64,000 bases of DNA, from assembly GCF_002871915.2 (NCBI RefSeq), contig NZ_CP126958.1, positions 1,178,001 through 1,242,000 of the forward strand, written 5' to 3'. This document shows, in pieces, positions 34,948-43,270 of this stretch. The first letter of the stretch is position 1. Every line of letters starts with the position of its first letter. Below the pieces are notes generated by a model. The model had not been told where the DNA came from, did no database searches, and saw only the letters and a program-made list of their open reading frames with translations. Both the position numbers and the translations under genes were made by a program. This DNA comes from Aerococcus loyolae (GTDB lineage: Bacteria > Bacillota > Bacilli > Lactobacillales > Aerococcaceae).

Positions 34948-37437
34948 TTATAAGATAAAACTCTCCATTCCCTCATCCTTCAAACCAATTTCTAAGGCAT
35001 CACCACTCTCATCAGAAGCATAATATTCTTCTAATAGGACTAGGATTTTGCCGTCCAAATATTCCTCAACCTTGCCTTGAAGCTTTCCTGAATAGTGAAC
35101 TTGGATAGTATAGGGTTGGAGGCATTTTAGTAGCCGCTTTAGATGCTTGAAGTCATAATCGTCAATGGCTTGCCGCATTTGATCCAGCAAGTCGCGGTTA
35201 TGATAAGGAACAATCACTGAAATCGTCTCTTGCTCAATAAGATTAAATTTTTTAGCGACCGTATTGAAAGCCTGGGCAATCATATATTTATCCGATTTTT
35301 TACTTTTCTTGCGCACATAGTTGTTCCAAGCTAATAAGTCGATGACGTTTTGATCTTTAAGCGGCCACTTCATCTCGAGAGTATAATTCATATCTTCAGG
35401 TGGATTTTTATATAAGTTCCGATAATAAGATGCTACCAAGGACTCTAAGGAAAAACTCTGCCCAAGTTGGTTAATCCCCTCTTGGCGTAGAACCTTTCCA
35501 GCAGCTTCCTGACTGGCTTTTATTTCCTTTAAGTAAGTTAAATCTTCTTCGGCATAATCAATTAGTTTAAACAGTCCCTTATCCAAATGACCATTGCGAT
35601 TGCAACGCCCGGCCGCTTGGACCAGGGAATCGATACCTGCCAGGGAACGATAAACAACATTGAAATCCAAGTCTACCCCTGCTTCGATCAGTTGGGTGCT
35701 GACCACAATGATGGGTTGATCGTGAGATGTTTGCATCTGCTTTTTAATCTTTTCGATTTGATTTAAACGGTGCTTAGCACACATATTAGTGGTTAAATAA
35801 TAAAGTGAATCAGCCTCAAAATACTCTTCTAGGGCTTGGACCAAAGTATTAACCGCGGATTTGGTATTTAAAACAAGAAGAATACTTTGGAATTCCTCAG
35901 CATCTTCTTTTATAAAGGCTACTAATTGATCAGTTGAAAGCCTCTGCTTACTAGTCTGATCAATATAATTAAGAGCTTCAATCCGTTGAAATGATTCCTC
36001 CGCTTCAGGATGCAAGGGAACCAGATTAGGAGACGAATCTTGAAACTGTAAAGGATAATCTAAAGACTTGTCCGCCAGGAGCGGCTGGGTCGCAGTGCAT
36101 AAGATCACCGTTGTTCCCATTACCTCAGTTAGAAAATTCATCATTAAATTAAAAGGATAAAGGACCTTAATAGGTAAGCTTTGAACTTCGTCTAAAATAA
36201 TGACTGATTGGGCTAACTGGTGAAAGCGTCTAATTTGACTAGCCTTGCCCTTAAACATGGTCTGAAAGAACTGAACCATAGTGGTTAAAACAAAAGGCGC
36301 CTGCCAAGAATCAATAAGGTATTGTTGTTGACGGTATCTCTGACTCTGCTGATCTTCCTGCCCGTCCTCTTCCACGATATTAGAATGGTGTTCAAGAATA
36401 GCATCCTCTAACCTACTTAAAACGCTTTCAATTTCTTTTGCATTTTGCTCAAGAACAGATAAAAAGGAAGTCACGTAATAAACATGGTCTTTTTCCATAG
36501 TCTTGGCTCGGTTAACCGCATAACGAAGGACTGCTTGGGTCTTACCCGATCCAGTTGGTAAAGATAATTGCAAGGCTGAATCAGTTGGATCACCAGCACG
36601 ATCCTTAAGCTGATTAGAAAAGTTCGTCCGCCAATAATTGATAGCTGAATCCCCAGCAAATTGTCCATAATAGTTAGCTTGGTCTTCCACACAATCAGCT
36701 GCTTGGTTAAAAATACCCGCCCTTTCCTGCCTATCCCAGCGATATTCAGAAAGTTCTATTTGATCCCAATTGGCTGAATCATAGATATCGCCTTCTTTAA
36801 GGATGGATAAGATAAGTCGGACTAAGCAATGGAGATAGAAATGCAAAGCATTCACCGCATAGTTTTGATCACTGTCTTCTTTAATCATCGATAGAGCCAT
36901 TTTCCTGAAACGATTCCAAAGCACTTGAAACTCAGCTACACCCTTTTGATAGATCTCTTCCAGGGAATAACCATATTTTTCTCGAGTCACTTCGCTTAAT
37001 TCTTCACAATAAGGCATGACCTGGCTGTCAAAATGATAGTTTCCATCTTCATCATAGTTAAAACGTTTTTCCATGTTAATGGTAGACGGATTCTCGAGAT
37101 CTATAGCGTCAAATAGACCATGGTGGGCATAAATCACGTATTGGAGGACTTGGCTATAAATATAGCCAGTTTGATTTTTGGGCATCACTTTTTTATTTAA
37201 ATAGTCGACTATCCTGCCCCCAGCAGAGGAGTGGTTGACTCTTATCTTTTTGCCTTTTTGGATATAATCTTGAAAATTTTGATCGGCCTTTCCCACGTCA
37301 TGAAGAACTCCCGCTAGAAAAGCTGTCCAGCCTAAATTCAGTCTGACTCCGGCTTCATAGCAATAGTCGGCCACATTGACCAAGTGATCTGTTAGCTCTT
37401 GGACTGCTCCGTCTTCATTTTTATGAGCGATTAGCAA
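34948..37437 (-). CDS. cas3: CRISPR helicase-nuclease Cas3 (type I-C)
   Basis: About 829 residues. N-terminal HD nuclease (LHDVGK, H46-D47; VNHSSAGG), then superfamily 2 helicase: LPTGSGKTQ near 298, LDEVQSLP near 400, TATQPLL, and motif VI AAGRCNRNG. Degrades DNA marked by Cascade. The frame is open to an ATG at 37491, but a perfect TATAAT lies inside that stretch; TTG 37437 (LLIAHKNEDG, matching family N-termini) has GAGGGAGGAG upstream and is my start. First gene of the cas operon. Confidence 0.93.
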   Translation of the reverse strand: MLIAHKNEDGAVQELTDHLVNVADYCYEAGVRLNLGWTAFLAGVLHDVGKADQNFQDYIQKGKKIRVNHSSAGGRIVDYLNKKVMPKNQTGYIYSQVLQYVIYAHHGLFDAIDLENPSTINMEKRFNYDEDGNYHFDSQVMPYCEELSEVTREKYGYSLEEIYQKGVAEFQVLWNRFRKMALSMIKEDSDQNYAVNALHFYLHCLVRLILSILKEGDIYDSANWDQIELSEYRWDRQERAGIFNQAADCVEDQANYYGQFAGDSAINYWRTNFSNQLKDRAGDPTDSALQLSLPTGSGKTQAVLRYAVNRAKTMEKDHVYYVTSFLSVLEQNAKEIESVLSRLEDAILEHHSNIVEEDGQEDQQSQRYRQQQYLIDSWQAPFVLTTMVQFFQTMFKGKASQIRRFHQLAQSVIILDEVQSLPIKVLYPFNLMMNFLTEVMGTTVILCTATQPLLADKSLDYPLQFQDSSPNLVPLHPEAEESFQRIEALNYIDQTSKQRLSTDQLVAFIKEDAEEFQSILLVLNTKSAVNTLVQALEEYFEADSLYYLTTNMCAKHRLNQIEKIKKQMQTSHDQPIIVVSTQLIEAGVDLDFNVVYRSLAGIDSLVQAAGRCNRNGHLDKGLFKLIDYAEEDLTYLKEIKASQEAAGKVLRQEGINQLGQSFSLESLVASYYRNLYKNPPEDMNYTLEMKWPLKDQNVIDLLAWNNYVRKKSKKSDKYMIAQAFNTVAKKFNLIEQETISVIVPYHNRDLLDQMRQAIDDYDFKHLKRLLKCLQPYTIQVHYSGKLQGKVEEYLDGKILVLLEEYYASDESGDALEIGLKDEGMESFIL

Positions 37438-37458
37438 TTTATCATCTCCTCCCTCAAA

Positions 37459-37469
37459 ATTATACAGAA
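37459..37469 (-). promoter_or_regulatory. cas operon promoter -10 with adjacent TTC PAM
   Basis: TATAAT on the minus strand at 37464-37459, 20 bases ahead of the TTG start with the ribosome site between; no good -35. TTC (37469-37467) directly precedes TGTATAATTTT, the 11-base stretch matched by the pseudo-spacer of the crRNA-like gene next door. Confidence 0.6.
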
Positions 37470-37490
37470 GTTTTCTTTTTACTGATTCCA

Positions 37491-37499
37491 TGTTATAGT
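37491..37499 (+). promoter_or_regulatory. extended -10 promoter of crRNA-like RNA
   Basis: TGTTATAGT fits an extended -10 (TGn-TATAGT). Transcription would begin about 37506, at the first base of the pseudo-repeat stem. Confidence 0.5.
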
Positions 37500-37505
37500 A
37501 ATTAT

Positions 37506-37612
37506 GTCAGTAAATCAACCGATGATTTACTGCGGATTGAAATTGTATTATTTTCACTTTAGTGAAAATTAGCTAGGTAAGGTCATTTTAGACACTACCT
37601 AGCTATTTTATG
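37506..37612 (+). ncRNA. candidate crRNA-like regulator of the cas operon (CreR-like)
   Basis: Divergent to cas3. A 10-bp stem CAGTAAATCA / TGATTTACTG (37508-37532) is followed by CGGATTGAAAT (37533-37543), identical in 10 of 11 bases to the repeat's handle TGGATTGAAAT although the stem sequence is unrelated. The following pseudo-spacer (from 37544) starts TGTATTATTTT and matches TGTATAATTTT beside the TTC PAM in the cas3 promoter; mismatches fall at positions 6 and 12, the flipped-out bases of type I guides. A terminator (TAGCTAGGTA / TACCTAGCTA, TTTT; 37570-37609) ends it. Cas5c processing and Cascade binding are inferred. Confidence 0.75.
37570..37610 (+). terminator. terminator of crRNA-like RNA
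   Basis: Stem TAGCTAGGTA / TACCTAGCTA (from about 37570) followed by TTTTAT. Confidence 0.7.
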
Positions 37613-37721
37613 AATAATATTTAAAGTAAAGACCTCTTACTATCAGCCTATGAATTTATAATGCACATATAATCGTTACAAAATTAATGCGTTTAGAATT
37701 TTTTATGTAGATCTATTGTAG

Positions 37722-38165
37722 AAAGAAGATGATTACATTAACGAGAAAGACTACTTTCAAGAAAGATTAAATGATCAAATTAATTGGTATGATTCTAAAA
37801 GTCAGCATCATCAAAAATGGTATAAATGTTTTAAAATAGTAGAACTAGTGTCTGGTTTTGGCATTCCTATAATCACTACCTTAAAATGCCCATTTTTTGA
37901 AGTTGTTAGTGTTATATTTTCAGGTCTAATATTATTTTCAGAAGGCATTATAGCTTTATATAGCCACCATGATAACTGGGTGGAATATCGTAAAATTTCA
38001 GAAATGCTTCAGCATGAAAAATATATGTTTCTTACGAATACCGGGGTGTATTCTAATGAAAAGATACCATTTAAACTCTTAGTTGAACGTGTAGAAAGTA
38101 TAATTTCTAGTGAAAATATCAATTGGGCAAATATGGAAACCGATCGTAAAGTAAAGGAGAATTAA
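37722..38165 (+). CDS. DUF4231 (SLATT-like) membrane protein, start codon unclear
   Basis: The open frame runs from just after a TAG at 37719 to 38165 (147 codons). N-terminal DDYINEKDYFQERLNDQINWYD and HHQKWYKCFKIVEL are typical DUF4231, followed by two membrane helices (IPIITTLKCPFFEVVSVIFSG region and ILFSEGIIALY) and a cytosolic tail (NWVEYRKISEMLQHEKYMF, LLVERVESII). But no ATG/GTG/TTG precedes the conserved N-terminus; the first GTG (37848) would cut it off. SLATT/DUF4231 proteins are predicted effectors of nucleotide-signal defence. Four bases before the TIR gene; probably one system. Confidence 0.7.
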   Translation, partial: KEDDYINEKDYFQERLNDQINWYDSKSQHHQKWYKCFKIVELVSGFGIPIITTLKCPFFEVVSVIFSGLILFSEGIIALYSHHDNWVEYRKISEMLQHEKYMFLTNTGVYSNEKIPFKLLVERVESIISSENINWANMETDRKVKEN

Positions 38166-38169
38166 ACCT

Positions 38170-38769
38170 ATGAGACACAAATGCTTTATTTCATTCAAAT
38201 ATAAAGATTTAGAATATAAAGAACGCCTTCAGAATGATGACACTATTAAAATCGATATGATTGATAAATCATTAGACGAACCTATCAATTCAGATGATCC
38301 CGATTATGTCATGAGAATAATTAGACGGGACTACCTAAAAGATTCTACTGTAACCTTGCATTTAATTGGTAAATATAGTGCTGAAAATTCTATATTCGAA
38401 AATCAATATTATATAAAAAAAGAACTTCAAGCATCATTATCTGATACTGACCTCTCTAGTAAAAATGGTATTTTAGGAATTGTTTTACCTGAAATGTATG
38501 ATGATATTTACATAAGGGAACGTACTTGTTCTGAATGCGGGAAAAAAATTAGTATGTTAAATTTGAACGATGATACCACTATTACAGAATTTAGTTATAA
38601 CTACTTTATCCCAAACAATAAATGCCATTGGTCATTTGATGATAGATACTGTGTTCTAGTGAAATGGGATAATTTTATAGAGAAACCAAATTTCTATATC
38701 GATTTAGCATTTGATAAGCGCGATGAACCTATTGCAAAGAAAACTAAAGTTCGTCCAAAAAAGAAATAA
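38170..38769 (+). CDS. TIR-like (MTH538/ThsB-type, DUF1863) protein
   Basis: 199 residues. [10 protein letters not shown], an Asp/Ser loop ([25 protein letters not shown]), [13 protein letters not shown] and E85 in IKKELQASL fit the TIR fold of ThsB, which makes an NAD-derived signal when phage is sensed. An insertion C120-x2-C123 ... C152 ... C161 could bind zinc. Follows DUF4231 by 4 bases; ribosome site AAAGGAG. Thoeris pairs ThsB with ThsA; here the partner is a membrane protein instead. NADase or cyclase activity is inferred. Confidence 0.75.
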   Translation: MRHKCFISFKYKDLEYKERLQNDDTIKIDMIDKSLDEPINSDDPDYVMRIIRRDYLKDSTVTLHLIGKYSAENSIFENQYYIKKELQASLSDTDLSSKNGILGIVLPEMYDDIYIRERTCSECGKKISMLNLNDDTTITEFSYNYFIPNNKCHWSFDDRYCVLVKWDNFIEKPNFYIDLAFDKRDEPIAKKTKVRPKKK

Positions 38770-38956
38770 TTTCGTATGTCTTTTCAAATATCTCTGATTT
38801 AACTGGATATTGCTCTCCGTTAACACCAGTAACTATCCAGTCTCCCTTTTTTGCAAGCAACTTACCCTCTAATGTATTAATTACTTTATCTTGAGTAGTC
38901 TGATATGCGGTTACTTTTACTGGCTTTTTTACAGCGTAAACTTTTCGTTCTTTCAT
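38744..38956 (-). CDS. small phage-type protein (VKKPV...[14 protein letters not shown])
   Basis: 70 residues from ATG 38956, which has a perfect AGGAGGG six bases upstream. [13 protein letters not shown] and the [27 protein letters not shown] ending (split: [14 protein letters not shown] / SEIFEKTYE) are common in small phage and prophage proteins of unknown function. The frame is open 40 codons further to 39076 (basic KIKRSRRAR stretch), but without a good site. Overlaps the TIR gene's end by 26 bases in convergent orientation; likely a prophage remnant. Confidence 0.6.
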   Translation of the reverse strand: MKERKVYAVKKPVKVTAYQTTQDKVINTLEGKLLAKKGDWIVTGVNGEQYPVKSEIFEKTYEIISFLDEL

Positions 38957-39381
38957 TCTAGCCCTCCTGCTTCTTTTAATTTTGTCAACCAACTCTTTAT
39001 TATTTAACTTATATAAATCATGTATATTAAATATTACCCTAGAATACTTCTTGCCCTTTTCGGCAACTACTAGCATAGTTAATTCTTTTAATATTCGAAA
39101 AATTAACTTTGTTTCATTTCTCTTAATACTATCATAATTTCTAAATATTTTTCTTTTATACTATTCAAAAAAATAACAAAATATGATTTTCGAATCACAA
39201 TAGCAATTTGTAATATTTGTATATTTTAGATTTATTAATTTTTATAAACTGACAAAATACGTATAAGATAAAAAGTCATTTTTAAGTATTTCCTGAATAT
39301 TTATACTAATAATTTGGATATCTGTTAAAGAACTAAATATTAATATTTAACTATTTTATATAATTTAAAAATGCCGCAATT
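38957..39381. other. AT-rich intergenic region
   Basis: Very AT-rich, runs of T and A, no supported ORF, no clear terminator or repeat seen. Confidence 0.4.
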
Positions 39382-40329
39382 TTAGAGTAAACTTAAAAAT
39401 AATTTTGATTCATCCGATATTTCTATATCATTTTCATCAATTAATTTACATATTTTTTGGGGGCTTGTAATTTGGTATTCTGAAGCAATTCTTTGGTAAT
39501 AAAGCAAAACTTTTCTTACTATTTCTCTTAAATGTTTTTCATCTTTTTTAGTAATTATTTCAGGCTCACTACCATGAATATATTGTGATCTTTTATTATA
39601 TAGATTCTTTATATTTGCATAAATACTCTCTTTTTCAGATTTTGAGCCGTTAAAAAAGGTTATCAAATTTGAAGCTCTTCTAGATATTGTTTCTTTTATT
39701 TTATATTTATCTAAATTAAACAAAGACTCAAGTGAAGAAAACAATAATACAAATTTATTATCAATTTGCGTTAAATTATAAGAATCAAAATAAAAATTTA
39801 TTGCCCTTTTAAATCTATTATTCTTCTCTCCAAAATTCTCAATATAGTCAATATTAATTACCATATTTAATCGACTAATCAACTGTTGAATATCACTGTT
39901 ACTAAATTCATTAAAATTATTTTGAACAAAAAGATCTTTAGATTGAGCACTAGAATCGATAAAACCATTATTATTGTCGAAAATTTTTATCGTTGCAGCC
40001 GGGAATGATATATTAATATTGGTCATAAGTTTTAATGTCTTTTCAAGTTTTTCTGATTCTATGACTAAAAAATCTGCAAGATTTTCAGGAATTTCTTCTT
40101 CATCTATCTTAATTTGCTTATTAAAGGTCAAAATTTTACTAGCTTGTCCATTTTTTTGAAAAGCTAATTTTATTACAGCTACCGGTGAGTAAAGATAATT
40201 ATTTTGTAAATCTTTTGGTAATTTTTTCGCATCTACATCTTCGAAATGTGATTTAAAACCAGCAATTTCAATTCCTTCAATAGGATATAAGCCAGAGACT
40301 AGTAATTTCATTTTTATAATTCTTTCCAT
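39382..40329 (-). CDS. ApeA-like HEPN domain protein
   Basis: 315 residues. N-terminal beta-rich part (MERIIKMKLLVSGLYPIEGI), middle region, and a C-terminal HEPN domain: FVLLFSSLESLFN, then NKRSQYIHG giving the R-x4-H ribonuclease motif (R247, H252), then EIVRKVLLYY. HEPN proteins of this kind act as phage-triggered RNases that stop translation. ATG 40329 has GAAGGTG; an in-frame upstream extension lacks a site. Sits alone among other defence genes. Confidence 0.75.
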   Translation of the reverse strand: MERIIKMKLLVSGLYPIEGIEIAGFKSHFEDVDAKKLPKDLQNNYLYSPVAVIKLAFQKNGQASKILTFNKQIKIDEEEIPENLADFLVIESEKLEKTLKLMTNINISFPAATIKIFDNNNGFIDSSAQSKDLFVQNNFNEFSNSDIQQLISRLNMVINIDYIENFGEKNNRFKRAINFYFDSYNLTQIDNKFVLLFSSLESLFNLDKYKIKETISRRASNLITFFNGSKSEKESIYANIKNLYNKRSQYIHGSEPEIITKKDEKHLREIVRKVLLYYQRIASEYQITSPQKICKLIDENDIEISDESKLFLSLL

Positions 40330-40423
40330 ATGACACCTTCTATTGTTAAAAAATAAAAGCAAGATTGATTAATTTTTATCTGCTAAACATCACTCTTATT
40401 CAGCTAAATGCGAAACTAAATTT

Positions 40424-41216
40424 TCAAAGCCTTCTTAGCCATACCTTGCCAAAACTAAAGAACGAATTTAGCCATCGTTCAAGTCCTTTTGAGTATTGAA
40501 TCAAATCATGACGATACTCCTCATACCTTTTGCCATTAAAACACTCTTCAATCAGTCCAAACCACATTTTTCTGGACTAAAATTATTTTTTGATGTCACT
40601 ACATTGAAATTTTTATCAATTAATCCATAGTGCATCATACAATTTCTAAATTTGGTTGAGATGATTTCCTTTTTTCCATAATTTAGCAATGAATTTAATT
40701 GAGAAAGGTCTATTCTATCCTTATCGTTTTGCTGTAAATATCCTTCAAATCTATTTAACGCGATAAAAACATTATGAACATTTACATATAGAATACGAAA
40801 TACCCAGTTATTATCGACATTAAGATATCTCAATAGATAATTATTTGTGAACCCTAGTATACTAGCTAAATGAAGTAACAATAAATTTTGCTCTTTACTT
40901 AAATCTGTTCGGAATATATTATCCATTTTATCGGTATGATAATCTTTATAAAATAAAATAGGTCTTTTATTATTAAATAAAGACGCTTCTGAAAAGTCTA
41001 TAAAATATCTATTATTTTCTACTATATATGCTATTTGAGAGCTCAGTCCAGATCCTATTTCAATGCAGACTTTCTGAAAAGTTTTAGGATCATATTTTAT
41101 ATTTAAGCACAATGAAGCGTATTGTGTATCTCCTATAAAATTACCTTTTTCATCGAAAAATAACCCTATATTATAATGCCATTTAAATCGCTTGAGTATG
41201 GGAAAACGCATTAGAC
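40424..41216 (-). pseudogene. HEPN-like gene, C-terminal part (IS-interrupted and frameshifted)
   Basis: Longest intact frame is 40552-41211 (219 codons). It contains KFRNCMMHYGLID, an R-x4-H HEPN-type motif. At an A5 run near 40566 the frame ends early (EKCGLD stop); one base over, it continues WFGLIEECFNGKRYEEYR...FGKVWLRRL to a stop at 40424, which reads as the true C-terminus. Upstream the frame runs straight into the IS30 element's left target duplication (41217-41227) with codons before the apparent ATG, so that ATG is internal. The N-terminal part lies beyond the IS at 42625-42976. Confidence 0.7.
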
Positions 41217-41329
41217 TTACAAAAAAATGGTAAGTTGTAAAATGAAGTGCATAAAAAAGGACGACAAAAAACCAGTGAGGCTCTATACTTAAAAGCGTCT
41301 AAACCCAAGTAAAGGAGCACTCACTGGCT

Positions 41330-42400
41330 ATGAAACATTCTAACACGAAATCAAGATCATATGCACACCTTTCTGCAGAAAAGCGCGGAATCATTCAAGC
41401 AATGCACCATGAAGGACATAAACAGAAAGAGATTGCTAACGCCATCGGCGTTAATCAAAGCACCATATCTCGTGAATTAAAACGTGGAAAAACGCGTCAA
41501 ATGATCTACGATCATCAATATATTGATGTCTATTTAGCAGAGACTGGCTCGCGTGTTTATAAAGAAAATCGGTTAAATTCAAAGGCCAGAGGCGCTTTGT
41601 TCGGAAAGTCTACTTTTATAAAAGCCTTTGAAGAAGCCTTGCTTACGCCTAAAAAAGATCGTGTTTTCAGTGTTGATACGTTCATTCATAAGTATCGTAG
41701 AGAGCATCCTTTAGAAATCGTTCCTTGCACCAAAACCATGTATAAATATATCAACCTTGGTTTATTAAGAGTGAAAAATATTGATCTTCCTATGAAAACA
41801 CGGATTCGCCCGAGAAAGCAATCAAGTGAGCCACGTGGGATAAATAAAAAGTTATTCGGAAAGAGTATTGATCAACGATGTCCAGACGTTCTTTTTAGAG
41901 AGGAATTTGGCCATTGGGAGCTTGACCTCGTGATAGGAAAGAAGACTAAGGGAGAGCCGTGTATTATTACTCTAGTTGAAAGGAAAACGAGAAAACTTCT
42001 CACCAAGAAGACCTGGAGGTGGGATGCAGGCTCTATTGTGAAATCGATTAAAAGGATGATTCTCAAAGAGGGGCAAGCCTGTTTTAAAACCTTAACGACC
42101 GATAACGGTAGTGAATTTTCTAAACTATCTCATCTTGAATATGCTCTGAAGAATTTGGAAGTCTTTTTCGCTCATGCCTATTCTGCTTGGGAAAAAGGCA
42201 GTAATGAGAGACATAATCGCATGTTAAGAGAATACTTGCCCAAAGGGACAAGTTTTAAAAAGCTGACGTACCAGGAATTAGCACACTACACGAATACCAT
42301 AAACAATCGCTTTAGAAAGATCTTAGATTATCAAACTCCCAATGATTGTTATAACATGGAAGTTGCGAAACTTCAGGAAACCCTTAGAGAAGCAGGCTAA
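41330..42400 (+). CDS. IS30-family transposase (copy 1)
   Basis: 356 residues. N-terminal HTH (HKQKEIANAIGVNQSTISREL) and DDE integrase core: ELDLVIGKK (first Asp), TTDNGSEF (second Asp), ending ERHNRMLREYLPKGTSF with the Glu in GSNERHNRML. AAAGGAG upstream. Differs from copy 2 at scattered residues, so the copies are not recent sisters from one event. Confidence 0.96.
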   Translation: MKHSNTKSRSYAHLSAEKRGIIQAMHHEGHKQKEIANAIGVNQSTISRELKRGKTRQMIYDHQYIDVYLAETGSRVYKENRLNSKARGALFGKSTFIKAFEEALLTPKKDRVFSVDTFIHKYRREHPLEIVPCTKTMYKYINLGLLRVKNIDLPMKTRIRPRKQSSEPRGINKKLFGKSIDQRCPDVLFREEFGHWELDLVIGKKTKGEPCIITLVERKTRKLLTKKTWRWDAGSIVKSIKRMILKEGQACFKTLTTDNGSEFSKLSHLEYALKNLEVFFAHAYSAWEKGSNERHNRMLREYLPKGTSFKKLTYQELAHYTNTINNRFRKILDYQTPNDCYNMEVAKLQETLREAG

Positions 42401-42421
42401 AATGCTTAATAAAGCATAGAG

Positions 42422-42480
42422 ATTCAGGCTGGGCCAGTCAAGGTCCGCTACGCTCTCTACCTTGACAGCCCCAGCCTGAA
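42422..42480 (+). repeat. conserved hairpin inside IS30-family copy 1
   Basis: TTCAGGCTGGG...GTCAAGGT pairs with ACCTTGAC...CCCAGCCTGAA. The same structure with compensating changes is in copy 2 (55495-55555). Lies between transposase stop and right end; probably a terminator or expression-insulating structure. Confidence 0.7.
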
Positions 42481-42624
42481 CCTCTAAATAATAATCAAGC
42501 ACTTTAAGCCTAAGAAAATGGGCCAAGAATTATTGACTTTATCAGCTTTTTAGCTATTTTGCATGAAACTGGGATTTTTGAATTTAAATATGCATTTGAT
42601 ATTGCAATTTACATTACAAAAAAA

Positions 42625-42976
42625 TTATCTTGAGTTTCATCTACTTCCTTGACTTTTCTACGAGTTTTAGAATGGCCATCCGAGAAAAACTTCAGCCCGT
42701 TCCTAATATCCTTTACTTTTTTAACGAAGTCATCATTATTCATCTCTAATTCTAAAAATTCACTTGAAGAACGTATATATAAAGCCAGATAAGATGTATA
42801 AATAAATTAAAGACTCCATCATTTGTAGTTAATAACAGCCTCAAAAGGGTTTGCCCATCAAAACTAATTAAAATTTTAGATATTAAATTTACTTGTTCAC
42901 GTTGATCGATATAAAACACACTCCTCCAGCTATTTTCTATAAGTGAGAACTTATGTTCTTTATTATAACATAGCAA
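42625..42976 (-). pseudogene. HEPN-like gene, N-terminal part (split from 40424-41216 by IS30)
   Basis: Minus-strand reading: residues FSLIENSWRSVFYIDQREQV... to GVFNLFI (frame of 42752-42976), then a one-base shift near 42790 into YTSYLALYIRSSSEFLELEM and NNDDFVKKVKDIRNGLKFF...VDETQDNFFVS, which joins the IS target site and continues in frame into the part at 41211. So one former gene of roughly 390 codons carries an IS and two single-base deletions. Start codon uncertain (TTG 42976 possible). Confidence 0.6.
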
Positions 42977-43194
42977 TCTTCTATGAAAACATCAGATAAG
43001 GGCAATAAAATAGTGCGAACCGTTCCTTGTCCCTAGACCACGTCACCACCGTTAATTTGCTTTATCGTCCTCCTAATTTAACCTTTAAATTGTCTCTAAA
43101 TATATGCTTTTAACTATATTTACTACCTAAGTCAATCAACATTACTATCGCTTCTCAGAAAATAGAATTAATTAAAATATTTGAATAATTATAA

Positions 43195-43246
43195 TATCCC
43201 CCGTACAATGTATATACATAATTATACACCGTACGGGGTATATTTA
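43195..43246 (+). promoter_or_regulatory. MazEF-type operator
   Basis: Near-perfect inverted arms of 20 bases (TAT-CCCCCGTACAATGTATA against its mirror TATACACCGTACGGGGTATA) 25 bases before the antitoxin start, overlapping the likely promoter; typical site for antitoxin-toxin autorepression. Confidence 0.65.
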
Positions 43247-43270
43247 CTGTAGCTAAGAAAGGAGATTCTT

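Larger units (their letters stand above)
41228..42613 (+). mobile_element. IS30-family insertion sequence, copy 1
   Basis: 1386 bases. Ends TGGTAAGTTG and CAATTTACA match copy 2's ends; extended terminal repeats continue AAATGAAGTGCATA / ATATCAAGTGCATA. Flanked by identical 11-base target duplications TTACAAAAAAA (41217-41227 and 42614-42624). Contains one transposase gene and, behind it, a long conserved hairpin (42422-42480). Inserted within the HEPN-like gene. Confidence 0.9.

Noticed and set aside
37438..37491. N-terminal extension of Cas3 (MESVKRKLLYNFEGG)
   Set aside because: The stretch contains the TATAAT box and the ribosome site of the operon, has no ribosome site of its own, and lies outside family homology.
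37551..37568. TTTTCAC/GTGAAAA hairpin as terminator of the crRNA-like RNA
   Set aside because: No T-run follows and it lies within the pseudo-spacer; the stem at 37570-37609 with TTTTAT is the better terminator.
38957..39076. 40-residue N-terminal extension of the small phage-type protein
   Set aside because: The strong AGGAGGG site directly before ATG 38956 and the family-like start there argue for the shorter protein.
42752..42976. Independent 74-residue protein upstream of mazE
   Set aside because: It reads as the N-terminal fragment of the broken HEPN-like gene; continuation in the next frame leads into the IS-split remainder.
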